From Frankiales bacterium (GTDB taxonomy: Bacteria > Actinomycetota > Actinomycetes > Mycobacteriales > SCTD01): a stretch of DNA of 36,443 bases. How positions within the stretch are numbered: position 1 is the first letter of the stretch; each line of letters begins with the position of its first letter. Positions 29,577-36,443 of this stretch are shown piece after piece. A model generated the notes under the pieces. The model had not been told where the DNA came from, ran no database searches, and worked only from the letters and a program-made list of their open reading frames with translations. The position numbers were made by a program, and so were the translations under genes. Location of the stretch: assembly GCA_025965475.1 (NCBI GenBank), contig JAOPWV010000199.1, positions 1-36,443 on the forward strand, written 5' to 3'.

Positions 29577-30887
29577 TCAGCGGGCGACGACCGCCGCGAG
29601 CCGCTCGGCTACGGCCTGCGCCGTGTCCTGCGTCGGCGCCTCCACCATGACACGCACCAGAGGCTCGGTGCCGGAAGCCCGCAGAAGCACCCGGCCCTCC
29701 CCGGCGAGCCCGGCCTCCTCGCCGGCGACCGCCTCGAGGACGTCGGCGGCCTGCGCCCTCGTCCGGTCCGCGCGCACGTTGAGCAGCACCTGCGGCAGGG
29801 TCCGGACGACCGCGCCGAGGTCGGCCAGGGACCGGCCGGTGGCGGCGACCCGGCCGAGCAACTGCAGGCCGGTGAGCAACCCGTCGCCCGTCGTGGCGTG
29901 GTCCGCGAGCACGAGGTGGCCGCTCTGCTCGCCGCCGAGCACGTGCCCGCCGGCCCGCATCGCCTCGAGCACGTAGCGGTCGCCGACCGCCGTCTGCAGC
30001 ACCTTGATGCCGGCGTCGCGCATCGCGTGCACGAAGCCCAGGTTGCTCATGACGGTGCCGACGACGGTGTCGTTGGCCAGCCGGCCGCGTTCCAGGAGCC
30101 CGAGCGCGCAGATCGCGAGGATCCGGTCGCCGTCGACCACCGCGCCGGTCGCGTCCACCGCGAGGCAGCGGTCGGCGTCGCCGTCGTGCGCCAGGCCCAC
30201 ATCGGCCCCGTGCGCGACGACCGCCGCCTGCAGGGCCTCCAGGTGGGTGGCGCCGCAGCCGTCGTTGATGTGCGCGCCGTCACCGTCGGCGAAGATCGCG
30301 ATGACGTCCGCGCCGGCCCGCCGGTACACGTCCGGCCCGATCAGCGAGGCGGAGCCCTGCGCGCAGTCGACGACGATGCGGAGTCCGTCCAGCGGCGCCT
30401 CGAGGCTGTCGAGCAGGCTCTGCTCGTAGGCCCGCACCAGTCCCTCTGGTGCCGGCCGGACCACGCCCACGTCGGTGCCGGTAGGGCGTGCGTACGGACG
30501 GCCCAGCCGGCCCTCGATGGCGTCCTCGTCCTCGTCGGCCAGCTTCTGGCCGCCGCGACCGAACAGCTTCAGCCCGTTGTCGGGCATGGCGTTGTGCGAT
30601 GCGGAGATCATCAGCCCGAGGTCGGCCCGTCCGGCGGCGCAGACGTGCGCGACGGTGGGCGTCGGGACGACACCGAGCAGCTGGACGTCACAGCCCGCCG
30701 CGGCGAAGCCGGCCGCCGCGGCGGCCTCGAGCAGCGAGCCGGACGGCCGGGTGTCCCGGCCGATCACCGCCAGGCCGCCGCCGAGCTGGCCCGCGGCCGC
30801 CGCGGCAAGCGACATCGCCAGTTCGGGGGTCAGAACCTCGCCGTTGGCGAGGCCACGCACCCCATCCGTCCCGAACAGCCGTGCCAC
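29577..30887 (-). CDS. glmM: Phosphoglucosamine mutase
   Basis: Converts glucosamine-6-phosphate to glucosamine-1-phosphate for UDP-GlcNAc. The 436 residues match: RLFGTDGVRGLAN at the start, the phosphoserine loop ISASHNAMPDNGLKLFG, the Mg-binding DGDADRCLAVD, the sugar-binding GEQSGHLVLAD and the phosphate loop RASGTEPLVRVMVE at the end. The loop has Ala-Met where the usual motif has Pro-Tyr/Glu-Asp after SASHN. The GTG at 30887 has a strong AGGAGG site about eight bases upstream. It follows rpsI beyond a hairpin at 30911-30942. Confidence 0.97.
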   Translation of the reverse strand: MARLFGTDGVRGLANGEVLTPELAMSLAAAAAGQLGGGLAVIGRDTRPSGSLLEAAAAAGFAAAGCDVQLLGVVPTPTVAHVCAAGRADLGLMISASHNAMPDNGLKLFGRGGQKLADEDEDAIEGRLGRPYARPTGTDVGVVRPAPEGLVRAYEQSLLDSLEAPLDGLRIVVDCAQGSASLIGPDVYRRAGADVIAIFADGDGAHINDGCGATHLEALQAAVVAHGADVGLAHDGDADRCLAVDATGAVVDGDRILAICALGLLERGRLANDTVVGTVMSNLGFVHAMRDAGIKVLQTAVGDRYVLEAMRAGGHVLGGEQSGHLVLADHATTGDGLLTGLQLLGRVAATGRSLADLGAVVRTLPQVLLNVRADRTRAQAADVLEAVAGEEAGLAGEGRVLLRASGTEPLVRVMVEAPTQDTAQAVAERLAAVVAR

Positions 30888-30910
30888 CGCGACAACCTCC
30901 TGACATGCCG

Positions 30911-30942
30911 CGAGGCGGCCCCAGCGAACTGGGACCGCCTCG
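30911..30942 (-). terminator. Hairpin after rpsI with TTCG loop
   Basis: CGAGGCGG (30911-30918) and CCCAG (30920-30924) pair with CTGGG (30929-30933) and CCGCCTCG (30935-30942), with one C/A mismatch in a 14-base stem. On the minus-strand RNA the loop reads UUCG, a very stable tetraloop. It begins 14 bases after the rpsI stop at 30957, so it probably ends rplM-rpsI transcripts. Only 23 bases separate it from the glmM start. Confidence 0.8.
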
Positions 30943-30956
30943 ACGGGAACGCCTGT

Positions 30957-31358
30957 TTAGCGCTTCGAGTACTGAGGGGCCTTGCGGGCCTTCTTCAGAC
31001 CGTACTTCTTGCGCTCCTTGATCCGCGCGTCGCGGGTCAGGAAGCCGGCCTTCTTCAGCGCCGGGCGGTCGTCGGGCTCGATCTCCTGCAGCGCCCGGGC
31101 GATGCCGAGACGCAGCGCGCCGGCCTGGCCGGAGATGCCGCCGCCGTGCAGGCGCGCGATGACGTCGTACTGCTCGACCTTCTCGAGCGTGACGAACGGC
31201 TCGTTGATGGCCTGCTGGTGCACCTTGTTCGGGAAGTAGTCCTCGAGGGTGCGACCGTTGAGCTTGTACGACCCGGTGCCGGGCACGAGGCGGACGCGGA
31301 CGACGGCCTCCTTGCGGCGGCCCACGGTACGGGCGAGGTCAGCGGCGGGGGCGGTCAC
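30957..31358 (-). CDS. rpsI: Small ribosomal subunit protein S9 (uS9)
   Basis: A 133-residue ribosomal protein whose C-terminal tail contacts P-site tRNA. Recognised by [18 protein letters not shown] at the start, the core [36 protein letters not shown] and the basic end [28 protein letters not shown]. The GTG at 31358 overlaps the rplM stop as GTGA. Together with rplM it forms the usual L13-S9 operon. Confidence 0.98.
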   Translation of the reverse strand: MTAPAADLARTVGRRKEAVVRVRLVPGTGSYKLNGRTLEDYFPNKVHQQAINEPFVTLEKVEQYDVIARLHGGGISGQAGALRLGIARALQEIEPDDRPALKKAGFLTRDARIKERKKYGLKKARKAPQYSKR

Positions 31359-31798
31359 TGGGCAACCTGCTTCAGCTCGAAGGGCACCGGCGCCTGCGCC
31401 TGGTGCGGGTGGGTGGGACCGGCGTAGACCTTGAGCTTCGACAGCATCTGCCGGCCCAGGGTGTTGTGCGGGAGCATGCCCTTGATGGCCTTCTCGATGA
31501 TCCGCTCGGGGCGGGTCGCGAGGACATCGGCGTAGGACGTGCTGGTGAGGCCACCCGGGTAGCCGGAGTGCCGGTGCACCATGGACTGCGCCGCCTTGTT
31601 GCCCGTCATGGCGATCTTGGCGGCGTTGATGATGACGACGAAGTCGCCGGTGTCCATGTGCGGTGCGTAGTACACCTTGTGCTTGCCGCGCAGCAGGATC
31701 GCCGTCTGGCTGGCCAGGCGGCCCAGCACGACGTCTGCGGCGTCGATGACGTGCCACTGGCGCGTGATGTCGCCGGGCTTCGGGGTGTACGTGCGCAC
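31355..31798 (-). CDS. rplM: Large ribosomal subunit protein L13 (uL13)
   Basis: A 147-residue early-assembly protein of the 50S subunit. Motifs: [29 protein letters not shown] at the start, [19 protein letters not shown] in the middle, and [48 protein letters not shown] start at 31798 with an AGGGAAGAG region upstream. First gene of the rplM-rpsI operon; a candidate promoter lies at 31877-31906. Confidence 0.98.
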   Translation of the reverse strand: MRTYTPKPGDITRQWHVIDAADVVLGRLASQTAILLRGKHKVYYAPHMDTGDFVVIINAAKIAMTGNKAAQSMVHRHSGYPGGLTSTSYADVLATRPERIIEKAIKGMLPHNTLGRQMLSKLKVYAGPTHPHQAQAPVPFELKQVAQ

Positions 31799-31876
31799 GG
31801 TTGGGCTCTTCCCTTTGGCTTCACTCGGGGGCGGCGGGGACGCTCGTCAAACAGGCGCGCCGCACAACAGCCCGCC

Positions 31877-31906
31877 ACGATACCCGAGCCTGCCCGGGTG
31901 CGGCAA
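31877..31906 (-). promoter_or_regulatory. Candidate promoter for rplM-rpsI
   Basis: On the minus strand TTGCCG (31901-31906) and TATCGT (31877-31882) are spaced by 18 bases and match four of six positions in each consensus hexamer. They lie about 80 bases upstream of the rplM start, in a 116-base gap after the GNAT gene. A short inverted repeat ACCCG/CGGGT sits between the hexamers. The match is suggestive, not proof. Confidence 0.35.
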
Positions 31907-31914
31907 AACCCCCT

Positions 31915-32415
31915 TCACCCCGACTCGGTCGTGAGGGAACGGATCATCCGCTGCTCGCGCCGCGTCGGATCCAGGTCGTACGGCAGGGTCTCGCCGGTCG
32001 CCACGAAACCGAGGCGCTCGTACGCCGCCTGCGCGCGGGCGTTGTCCTCGTGCACCCACAGCGCCAGCTCGTGCGCGCCGTGCACCCGCTGCGCCCAGTC
32101 CGCGACCCGGTCGACCATCGCGGCCAGCACCCCACGAGCGCGACCACGCGCCTGCGGGCGGATGAAGACCGCACCGACAGTCGGCTGCCCCTCGTCGAGG
32201 AAGCCCAGGCTCATCCCCACCGGCTCGGCGTCCTGCTCCGCCACGACGCAGTAGGCCCCGCGGGCGAGCCGGGCCCGCCAGCCGGACTCGTCGAGCCGGG
32301 CCGCGCGGTCGTACGTCTCCAGGAACCCGATCGGGGTGTCCTGCAGCGCCTCGAGCCGCAGCTCGCGCCAGACCGCCCAGTCCTCCGGTCCGACCACCCG
32401 GACGTCAACGGGCAC
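31915..32415 (-). CDS. GNAT-family N-acetyltransferase
   Basis: A 166-residue acetyltransferase. The fold is seen in VRVVGPEDWAVWRELRLEALQDTPIGFLETYDRAA at the start, the sheet CVVAEQDAEPVGMSLGFLDEG, the acetyl-CoA motif VFIRPQARGRARGVLAAMVDRVADWA and the end LWVHEDNARAQAAYERLGFVATGETLPYDLDP. The acetyl-CoA loop is R-x-R-G-R-A-R-G, slightly unusual. The GTG at 32415 overlaps the ABC-F stop by 11 bases. The target, small molecule or protein, is unknown. Confidence 0.88.
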   Translation of the reverse strand: MPVDVRVVGPEDWAVWRELRLEALQDTPIGFLETYDRAARLDESGWRARLARGAYCVVAEQDAEPVGMSLGFLDEGQPTVGAVFIRPQARGRARGVLAAMVDRVADWAQRVHGAHELALWVHEDNARAQAAYERLGFVATGETLPYDLDPTRREQRMIRSLTTESG

Positions 32416-34036
32416 GGACGACCCGGCCCTCGTCCCAGACCGGCTCCGGCGCCTCGTACACCTGCCCGTCCGAGCCGAACACGAGGAAGCGGTCGAAGCC
32501 GCGGGCGAACCACCGGTCGTGGGTGACGGCCAGCACGGTGCCGTCGAAGGCCTCCAGGCCCTCCTCCAGCGCCTCGGCCGACTCCAGGTCGAGGTTGTCC
32601 GTCGGCTCGTCGAGCAGCAGCAGGGTGCAGCCGGACAGCTCGAGCATGAGCACCTGGAAGCGGGCCTGCTGCCCACCGGACAGCGTCTCGTAGCGCTGGT
32701 CGGCCTGGTGGTGCAGCTCGTAGCGCCGCAGCACCCCGATCGCGCCGCCCCGCTCCAGGCCGCGGCGCGCGGCGGGGCCGTCGCCCGCACCGCGGTGCAG
32801 CACCTCGACCAGGGTCCTGCCGTGCAGCTCCGGTTGCTCGTGGGTCTGCGCGAACCAGCCCGGCACCACGCGCGCACCGAGCTTCGCCTGTCCGCTGTGC
32901 GCCACCGGCTGTCCGGCGAGCAGCCGCAGGAAGTGCGACTTGCCCGAGCCGTTGCTGCCGAGGACGGCGACCCGCTCGCCGTAGAAGACCTCGACGTCGA
33001 ACGGCTTCATCAGCCCGGTCAGCTCCAGCTGCTCGGCGGTGACCGCGCGTACGCCGGTGCGCCCGCCGCGCAGCCGCATGGTGACCTTCTGGTCGACGAC
33101 CTGCTCGGGCGGCGGGCCGGCCTCCTCGAACTTGGCGAACCGGGTCTGCATGGCGCTGTACCGGTTGGCCATGGCCGGGCTGCTCGCCGCCTGGTTGCGC
33201 AGGGTCAGCACCAGCTGCCGCAGCCGCTCGCGCTCCTCGTCCCAGCGCTTGTGCAGCTCGTCGAGGCGGTCCCGTCGGGCCTGGCGGGCCTCGGCGTACG
33301 TCGCGAAGCCGCCGCCGTGCACCCAGGCGCCGTGCGCCTCGACGGTGACGATGCGGTTGGCCGTACGGGACAGCAGCTCGCGGTCGTGGCTGACGAACAG
33401 CACCGTCTTCGGGCTCTCCACGAGCGCCTCCTCGAGCCAGCGCTTGCCCGGCACGTCGAGGTAGTTGTCCGGCTCGTCGAGCAGCAGCACCTGGTCCGGG
33501 CCGCGCAGCAGAGCCTCCAGGGCCAGCCGCTTCTGCTCGCCGCCGGACAGGGTGTTCACCGCGCGGTACTGGCAGGTGTGGAACGGCATGCCGAGCGCTG
33601 CCATGGTGCAGGTGTCCCAGAGCACCTCGGCCTCGTAGCCCTGCGCGTCGCCCCAGTCCGACAGCGCGTGCGCGTACCGCATCTGGGTCTTCTCGTCGTC
33701 GGCCTCCATCATCGCGAGCTCGGCGGCGTCCACCGCCGCACCGGCCGCCCGCAGGTCCGGCGGCGACAGGCTCAGCAGCAGGTCGCGGACGCTGGTGTCG
33801 TCACGGATCGAGCCGATGAATTGGCGCATCACGCCGAGCCCGCCGTCGCGCGCGATCGCCCCGGCCGACGGCGTGACGTCGCCGGCGATGGTCCGCAGCA
33901 ACGTCGTCTTGCCCGTGCCGTTCGCCCCCACGAGGGCGGTCTTGGTGCCGTCCCCGACCCGGAAACTCACGTCGTCGAACAACACCCGGCCGTCGGGGAG
34001 GACGTACTGCACCTTCTGGACGTCCACGAAACCCAT
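32405..34036 (-). CDS. ABC-F family ATPase
   Basis: A 543-residue soluble protein with two ATP-binding cassettes and no membrane domain. First cassette: Walker A GANGTGKTT (about residue 38), signature LSGGEQKRLALEALL, Walker B VLLLDEPDNYLD. Linker (about 240-305): a charged helical region EARQARRDRLDELHKRWDEERERLRQLV. Second cassette: Walker A GSNGSGKS, LSGGQQARFQ, LLLLDEPTDNLD. Both catalytic Glu residues are present. ABC-F proteins act on the ribosome E-site as translation factors or antibiotic-resistance factors (established); the class here cannot be decided. The ATG lies 63 bases after truA. Confidence 0.94.
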   Translation of the reverse strand: MGFVDVQKVQYVLPDGRVLFDDVSFRVGDGTKTALVGANGTGKTTLLRTIAGDVTPSAGAIARDGGLGVMRQFIGSIRDDTSVRDLLLSLSPPDLRAAGAAVDAAELAMMEADDEKTQMRYAHALSDWGDAQGYEAEVLWDTCTMAALGMPFHTCQYRAVNTLSGGEQKRLALEALLRGPDQVLLLDEPDNYLDVPGKRWLEEALVESPKTVLFVSHDRELLSRTANRIVTVEAHGAWVHGGGFATYAEARQARRDRLDELHKRWDEERERLRQLVLTLRNQAASSPAMANRYSAMQTRFAKFEEAGPPPEQVVDQKVTMRLRGGRTGVRAVTAEQLELTGLMKPFDVEVFYGERVAVLGSNGSGKSHFLRLLAGQPVAHSGQAKLGARVVPGWFAQTHEQPELHGRTLVEVLHRGAGDGPAARRGLERGGAIGVLRRYELHHQADQRYETLSGGQQARFQVLMLELSGCTLLLLDEPTDNLDLESAEALEEGLEAFDGTVLAVTHDRWFARGFDRFLVFGSDGQVYEAPEPVWDEGRVVRAR

Positions 34037-34099
34037 GCCACCAGTGTGCCGGTGGCCCGCAGCGGCAGCGCACCGGTTTCCGCCGCGCGCCGGGGGCGG

Positions 34100-34888
34100 T
34101 CAGGCGCGCCGGTTGCGGGTGACGGTCTGGCGGGACAGCAGTTCGTCGTCCGGCGGGTACTCCACGGCCTCGAGCACCAGACCGTGCGGCGGCGCCACGA
34201 CCACGGCGCTCGACCGGGCGCCGAGCGTCAGCAACGAGGCCGGCCAGTCCGGCGCACGCCGCCCCTCCCCGACCGCCAGCATCGCCCCGACCAGCGAGCG
34301 GACCATCGAGTGGCAGAAGGCGTCAGCCTGCACGGTCATCACCAGCAGCCCGTCGGGCGGGCGCTCCCAGCCCAGCGCGAGCAGGCCGCGGACGGTGGTC
34401 GCGCCCTCCCTGCGCCGGCAGTACGCCGCGAAGTCGTGCTCGCCGAGCATGGCCGGGCAGGCCGCACGCATCGCCGCCAGGTCGAGTTCCCGGGGCCAGA
34501 CGAGCACGTCGGCCCGGCGCAGCGGATCGACCAACTCGGGCCGGTCCGCGACGCGGTAGCGGTAGGTGCGTGAGACCGCCGCGAACCGGGCGTCGAACCC
34601 GGCCGGCGCGACCGAGACCCGGCGGACCCGGACGTCCAGCGGGAGCAGGCCGTTGAGCCGGCGCAGGAGCAGCCGGTCCGCGGCCACCTGCGGCGGCAGG
34701 TCCACATGGGCCACCTGACCCCGCGCGTGCACCCCGGCGTCGGTCCGCCCGGCCCCGGTCAGGCGGGGCGAGGGCGTCCGCAGCACCGTCGCCAGCGCGT
34801 CCTCGAGGACCCCCTGCACGGTCGGCTGGTCGGCCTGCCGGGCCCAGCCGGCGTACGCCGTGCCGTCGTACGCCACGTCCAGGCGCAC
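34100..34888 (-). CDS. truA: tRNA pseudouridine(38-40) synthase TruA
   Basis: Makes pseudouridine at positions 38-40 of the anticodon arm. The 262 residues contain LDVAYDGTAYAGWARQADQPTVQG, the catalytic GRTDAGVHARGQ with Asp50, SRTYRYRV and FCHSMVRSLVGAMLAVGEG. The longest frame starts at 34972, but that 28-residue extension has no family match and encodes the rplQ-side hairpin at 34930-34964. The GTG at 34888 is chosen because GGAGGGG (34898-34904) lies nine bases upstream and the conserved sequence begins directly after it. The gene follows rplQ as in many actinobacteria. Confidence 0.94.
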   Translation of the reverse strand: MRLDVAYDGTAYAGWARQADQPTVQGVLEDALATVLRTPSPRLTGAGRTDAGVHARGQVAHVDLPPQVAADRLLLRRLNGLLPLDVRVRRVSVAPAGFDARFAAVSRTYRYRVADRPELVDPLRRADVLVWPRELDLAAMRAACPAMLGEHDFAAYCRRREGATTVRGLLALGWERPPDGLLVMTVQADAFCHSMVRSLVGAMLAVGEGRRAPDWPASLLTLGARSSAVVVAPPHGLVLEAVEYPPDDELLSRQTVTRNRRA

Positions 34889-34929
34889 GCGCGTGCACCC
34901 CTCCGGTACGGACGGGGGCACGGCGCGCG

Positions 34930-34964
34930 AGAGCCCGCCCTCCCCGGTGGGGAGAGCGGGCTCT
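34930..34964 (-). terminator. Hairpin after rplQ, in the truA leader
   Basis: AGAGCCCGC (34930-34938) pairs with GCGGGCTCT (34956-34964), and CTCCCC (34940-34945) with GGGGAG (34949-34954), one mismatch between, giving 15 pairs around a three-base loop. It starts 20 bases past the rplQ stop, so it is probably the terminator of the rpoA-rplQ transcript or a partial terminator before truA. Confidence 0.8.
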
Positions 34965-34983
34965 GCGGACATCCCGGTGGTGC

Positions 34984-35646
34984 TTACTTGTCGCCCTCGG
35001 GCTTGGCGTCGGCCTCCGGTGCGTCAGCCTCGGCCGGAGCCTCAGCCTCGGTCGCCTCGGAGCCGGCGGCCTCGTCGACCGACGCCTCGGAGACGGTCAC
35101 GACCTCGTCCTCGGCCGGCGTCGGGGCCTCAGGGGCCTCGGCCGGCTCGGCGGCCACGGCGGCCGCGGTCGGGGACTCGGCGGCGAGCGCCTCGGCCGAC
35201 TCGCGCGTCGCGCCGGTCGGCGCCTTCTTCGGGGCGCTCCTGGTGCCACGGGCCCGCTCGGCCTCGCCAACGGCCTGCTGGGCCACGGTGAGCGCCTCGA
35301 CCAGCTCGATGATCGCCATGGGCGCGTTGTCGCCCTTGCGGTTGCCGAGCTTGATGATGCGGGTGTAGCCGCCGGGGCGGTTCTCGTAGCGCGGGCCGAT
35401 CTCGGCGAACAGCGTGTGCACGACGCTCTTGTCGTTCAGCCGCTTGAGCACCTGGCGACGCGCGTGCAGGTCACCGCGCTTGCCGAACGTGATCAGGTGC
35501 TCGGCGTACGGGCGCAGCCGCTTGGCCTTGCTCTCCGTGGTCGTGATCCGACCGTGCTCGAACAGCGCCGACGCGAGGTTGGCCAGCATCAGCCGCTCGT
35601 GCGCCGGGCTGCCACCCATGCGGGGGCCCTTGTTGGGAGTGGGCAT
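34984..35646 (-). CDS. rplQ: Large ribosomal subunit protein L17 (bL17) with long acidic extension
   Basis: The first 125 of 220 residues are canonical L17: [57 protein letters not shown], then [41 protein letters not shown]. The remaining 95 residues are Ala/Glu/Pro/Thr-rich and strongly acidic ([17 protein letters not shown], then [19 protein letters not shown]). Typical L17 is 120-130 residues; moderately extended forms are known in actinobacteria. The ATG at 35646 has an AGGAG site about six bases upstream. It follows rpoA after 100 bases. Confidence 0.97.
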   Translation of the reverse strand: MPTPNKGPRMGGSPAHERLMLANLASALFEHGRITTTESKAKRLRPYAEHLITFGKRGDLHARRQVLKRLNDKSVVHTLFAEIGPRYENRPGGYTRIIKLGNRKGDNAPMAIIELVEALTVAQQAVGEAERARGTRSAPKKAPTGATRESAEALAAESPTAAAVAAEPAEAPEAPTPAEDEVVTVSEASVDEAAGSEATEAEAPAEADAPEADAKPEGDK

Positions 35647-35746
35647 GTCGTTCTCCTGTCAGGAGCGGGGCCGCTGCCGGGGCAGGCGGTCCGTGGGAGC
35701 CGACGGCGGTTGCCGGGGCCCGGACGTGCTGTCGAGCTGGAGCGCG

Positions 35747-36443
35747 TTAGAGCTGCTCGGTCTCCGCGAGCGAGTGACCATCGTCGTCGCCGTTGTCGCC
35801 ACCGTCGCCACCGTCGCCACCGTCGCCACCGTCGCCACCGTTGTCGTCACCGGTGAAGTCCGGCTGGCCGAAGTCGTCGGTGCCGTAGGTGCCGACGACC
35901 TGGCTCGGGTCGAACCCGGGCGGGCTGTCCTTGAGGGCCAGGCCCATCTGGTGCAGCTTGACCTTGACCTCGTCGATCGACTTCGCACCGAAGTTGCGGA
36001 TGTCGAGCAGGTCGGCCTCGGAGCGGGAGACGAGCTCGCCGACCGAGTGGATGCCCTCGCGCTTGAGGCAGTTGTAGGACCGGACCGTCAGGTCCATCTC
36101 CTCGATCGGCAGCGCGAGGTCGGCCGCCAGGGCGGCGTCCGTCGGGGACGGACCGATGTCGATGCCCTCGGCCTCGGCGTTGAGCTCCTGCGCCAGGCCG
36201 AACAGGCCGACGAGGGTCTTGCCGGCGGAGGCGATCGCGTCGCGCGGGGTCATCGAGGGCTTGGTCTCGACGTCCAGCACGAGCCGGTCGAAGTCGGTGC
36301 GCTGCTCGACGCGGGTGGCCTCGACGTTGTTGGTCACCTTGAGCACGGGCGAGTAGTTCGAGTCTTCCGGCATCCGGCCGATCTCGTTGTCGGCGCCCTT
36401 GTTCTGGACCGAGCTGACGTAACCGCGGCCACGCTCGACGACC
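35747..36443 (-). CDS. rpoA: RNA polymerase alpha subunit, N-terminus cut by the window edge
   Basis: The last 231 residues of the alpha subunit. The visible end of the N-terminal dimerisation domain reads [63 protein letters not shown]. The linker is followed by the C-terminal DNA- and activator-binding domain ([70 protein letters not shown]). After this comes an extra tail of about 50 residues with [23 protein letters not shown], encoded by a 9-base tandem repeat. Internal starts such as the ATG at 36373 are not the real start. Confidence 0.97.
   Translation of the reverse strand, partial: VVERGRGYVSSVQNKGADNEIGRMPEDSNYSPVLKVTNNVEATRVEQRTDFDRLVLDVETKPSMTPRDAIASAGKTLVGLFGLAQELNAEAEGIDIGPSPTDAALAADLALPIEEMDLTVRSYNCLKREGIHSVGELVSRSEADLLDIRNFGAKSIDEVKVKLHQMGLALKDSPPGFDPSQVVGTYGTDDFGQPDFTGDDNGGDGGDGGDGGDGGDNGDDDGHSLAETEQL
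35795..35839. repeat. Five tandem copies of a 9-base unit in the rpoA tail
   Basis: GTCGCCACC is repeated five times without a change (35795-35803, 35804-35812, 35813-35821, 35822-35830, 35831-35839). On the coding strand it encodes Gly-Gly-Asp units in the acidic tail after the alpha C-terminal domain. Copy changes keep the frame. Confidence 0.95.

Noticed and set aside
27882-31427. A plus-strand open frame of 1181 codons
   Set aside because: It lies antisense to pepN, glmM, rpsI and part of rplM, all clear family members. Long antisense frames are expected at this GC content, and its translation is low-complexity Arg/Gly/Val/Asp sequence without domains.
31799-31914. L13-type autoregulatory leader RNA before rplM
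   Set aside because: Known L13 leaders are from Bacilli and no matching multi-stem structure could be drawn; only a candidate promoter is seen.
34037-34099. Small inverted repeat GCCACC/GGTGGC between truA and the ABC-F gene
   Set aside because: Only six pairs, with alternative foldings; too weak to call a terminator in this base composition.
35795-35839. CRISPR-like short repeats
   Set aside because: The units are 9 bases, contiguous without spacers, and encode Gly-Gly-Asp in frame in rpoA.

Overview
The window is very GC-rich chromosomal DNA from a high-GC Gram-positive bacterium (class Actinomycetia). The evidence is a WhiB-type regulator, a BldM-type response regulator, a SigD-type sigma factor, GuaB3, a DUF5319 protein, GroEL with a His-rich tail, frequent GTG starts and 4-base stop/start overlaps. 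From memory, the gene order follows the Mycobacterium tuberculosis stretch from guaA (Rv3396c) through guaB3-guaB2-Rv3412-rsdA-sigD-Rv3415c-whiB3-groEL1-groES-tsaD-rimI-tsaB-tsaE-alr-glmS-glmM-rpsI-rplM-truA-rplQ to rpoA (Rv3457c). The BldM gene next to the sigma factor and WhiB gene matches the Streptomyces whiD-bldM-shbA locus instead. The genus cannot be named safely; a Geodermatophilus/Frankia-like lineage would fit. No mobile element, CRISPR, tRNA or rRNA was seen. The ends cut guaA (left) and rpoA (right).

Left part (1-4914), guanine nucleotide synthesis: guaB and guaB3 form a minus-strand pair, followed by a hairpin, a small DUF427 gene and guaA. A DUF5319 gene diverges from guaB across a 304-base region that holds a perfect 16-base-pair inverted repeat.

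Regulatory island (4916-10040): on the minus strand lie a TPR-like gene, a degenerate histidine-kinase-like gene coupled by a 4-base overlap to a BldM-like regulator, then sigD and its membrane anti-sigma factor. A WhiD/WhiB3-like gene diverges. A cluster of GGGTGA/TCACCC half-sites lies upstream of the kinase-like/BldM pair. This is the most interesting region of the window.

Middle (10064-16791): a phytoene-desaturase-like flavoprotein, a 58-residue small protein, and groES-groEL under a CIRCE operator with hairpins between and after the genes. Then come tsaD, rimI, an unrecognised gene and tsaB. These make the t6A tRNA modification and protein N-terminal acetylation group.

Right-middle (16893-27082): a divergent MFS transporter and a fatty-acyl-CoA ligase, then a tightly coupled minus-strand operon: glmS, acpS, nnrE/D, alr, an alpha/beta hydrolase, a family-4-like uracil-DNA glycosylase and a GNAT-TsaE fusion. 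Five successive junctions in it are 4-base overlaps.

Right part (27108-36443), again minus strand: rpoA, rplQ, truA, an ABC-F ATPase, a GNAT gene, rplM-rpsI, glmM and pepN. RpoA and L17 both carry long acidic low-complexity tails. glmM and glmS together supply amino-sugar precursors for peptidoglycan, and alr supplies D-alanine.
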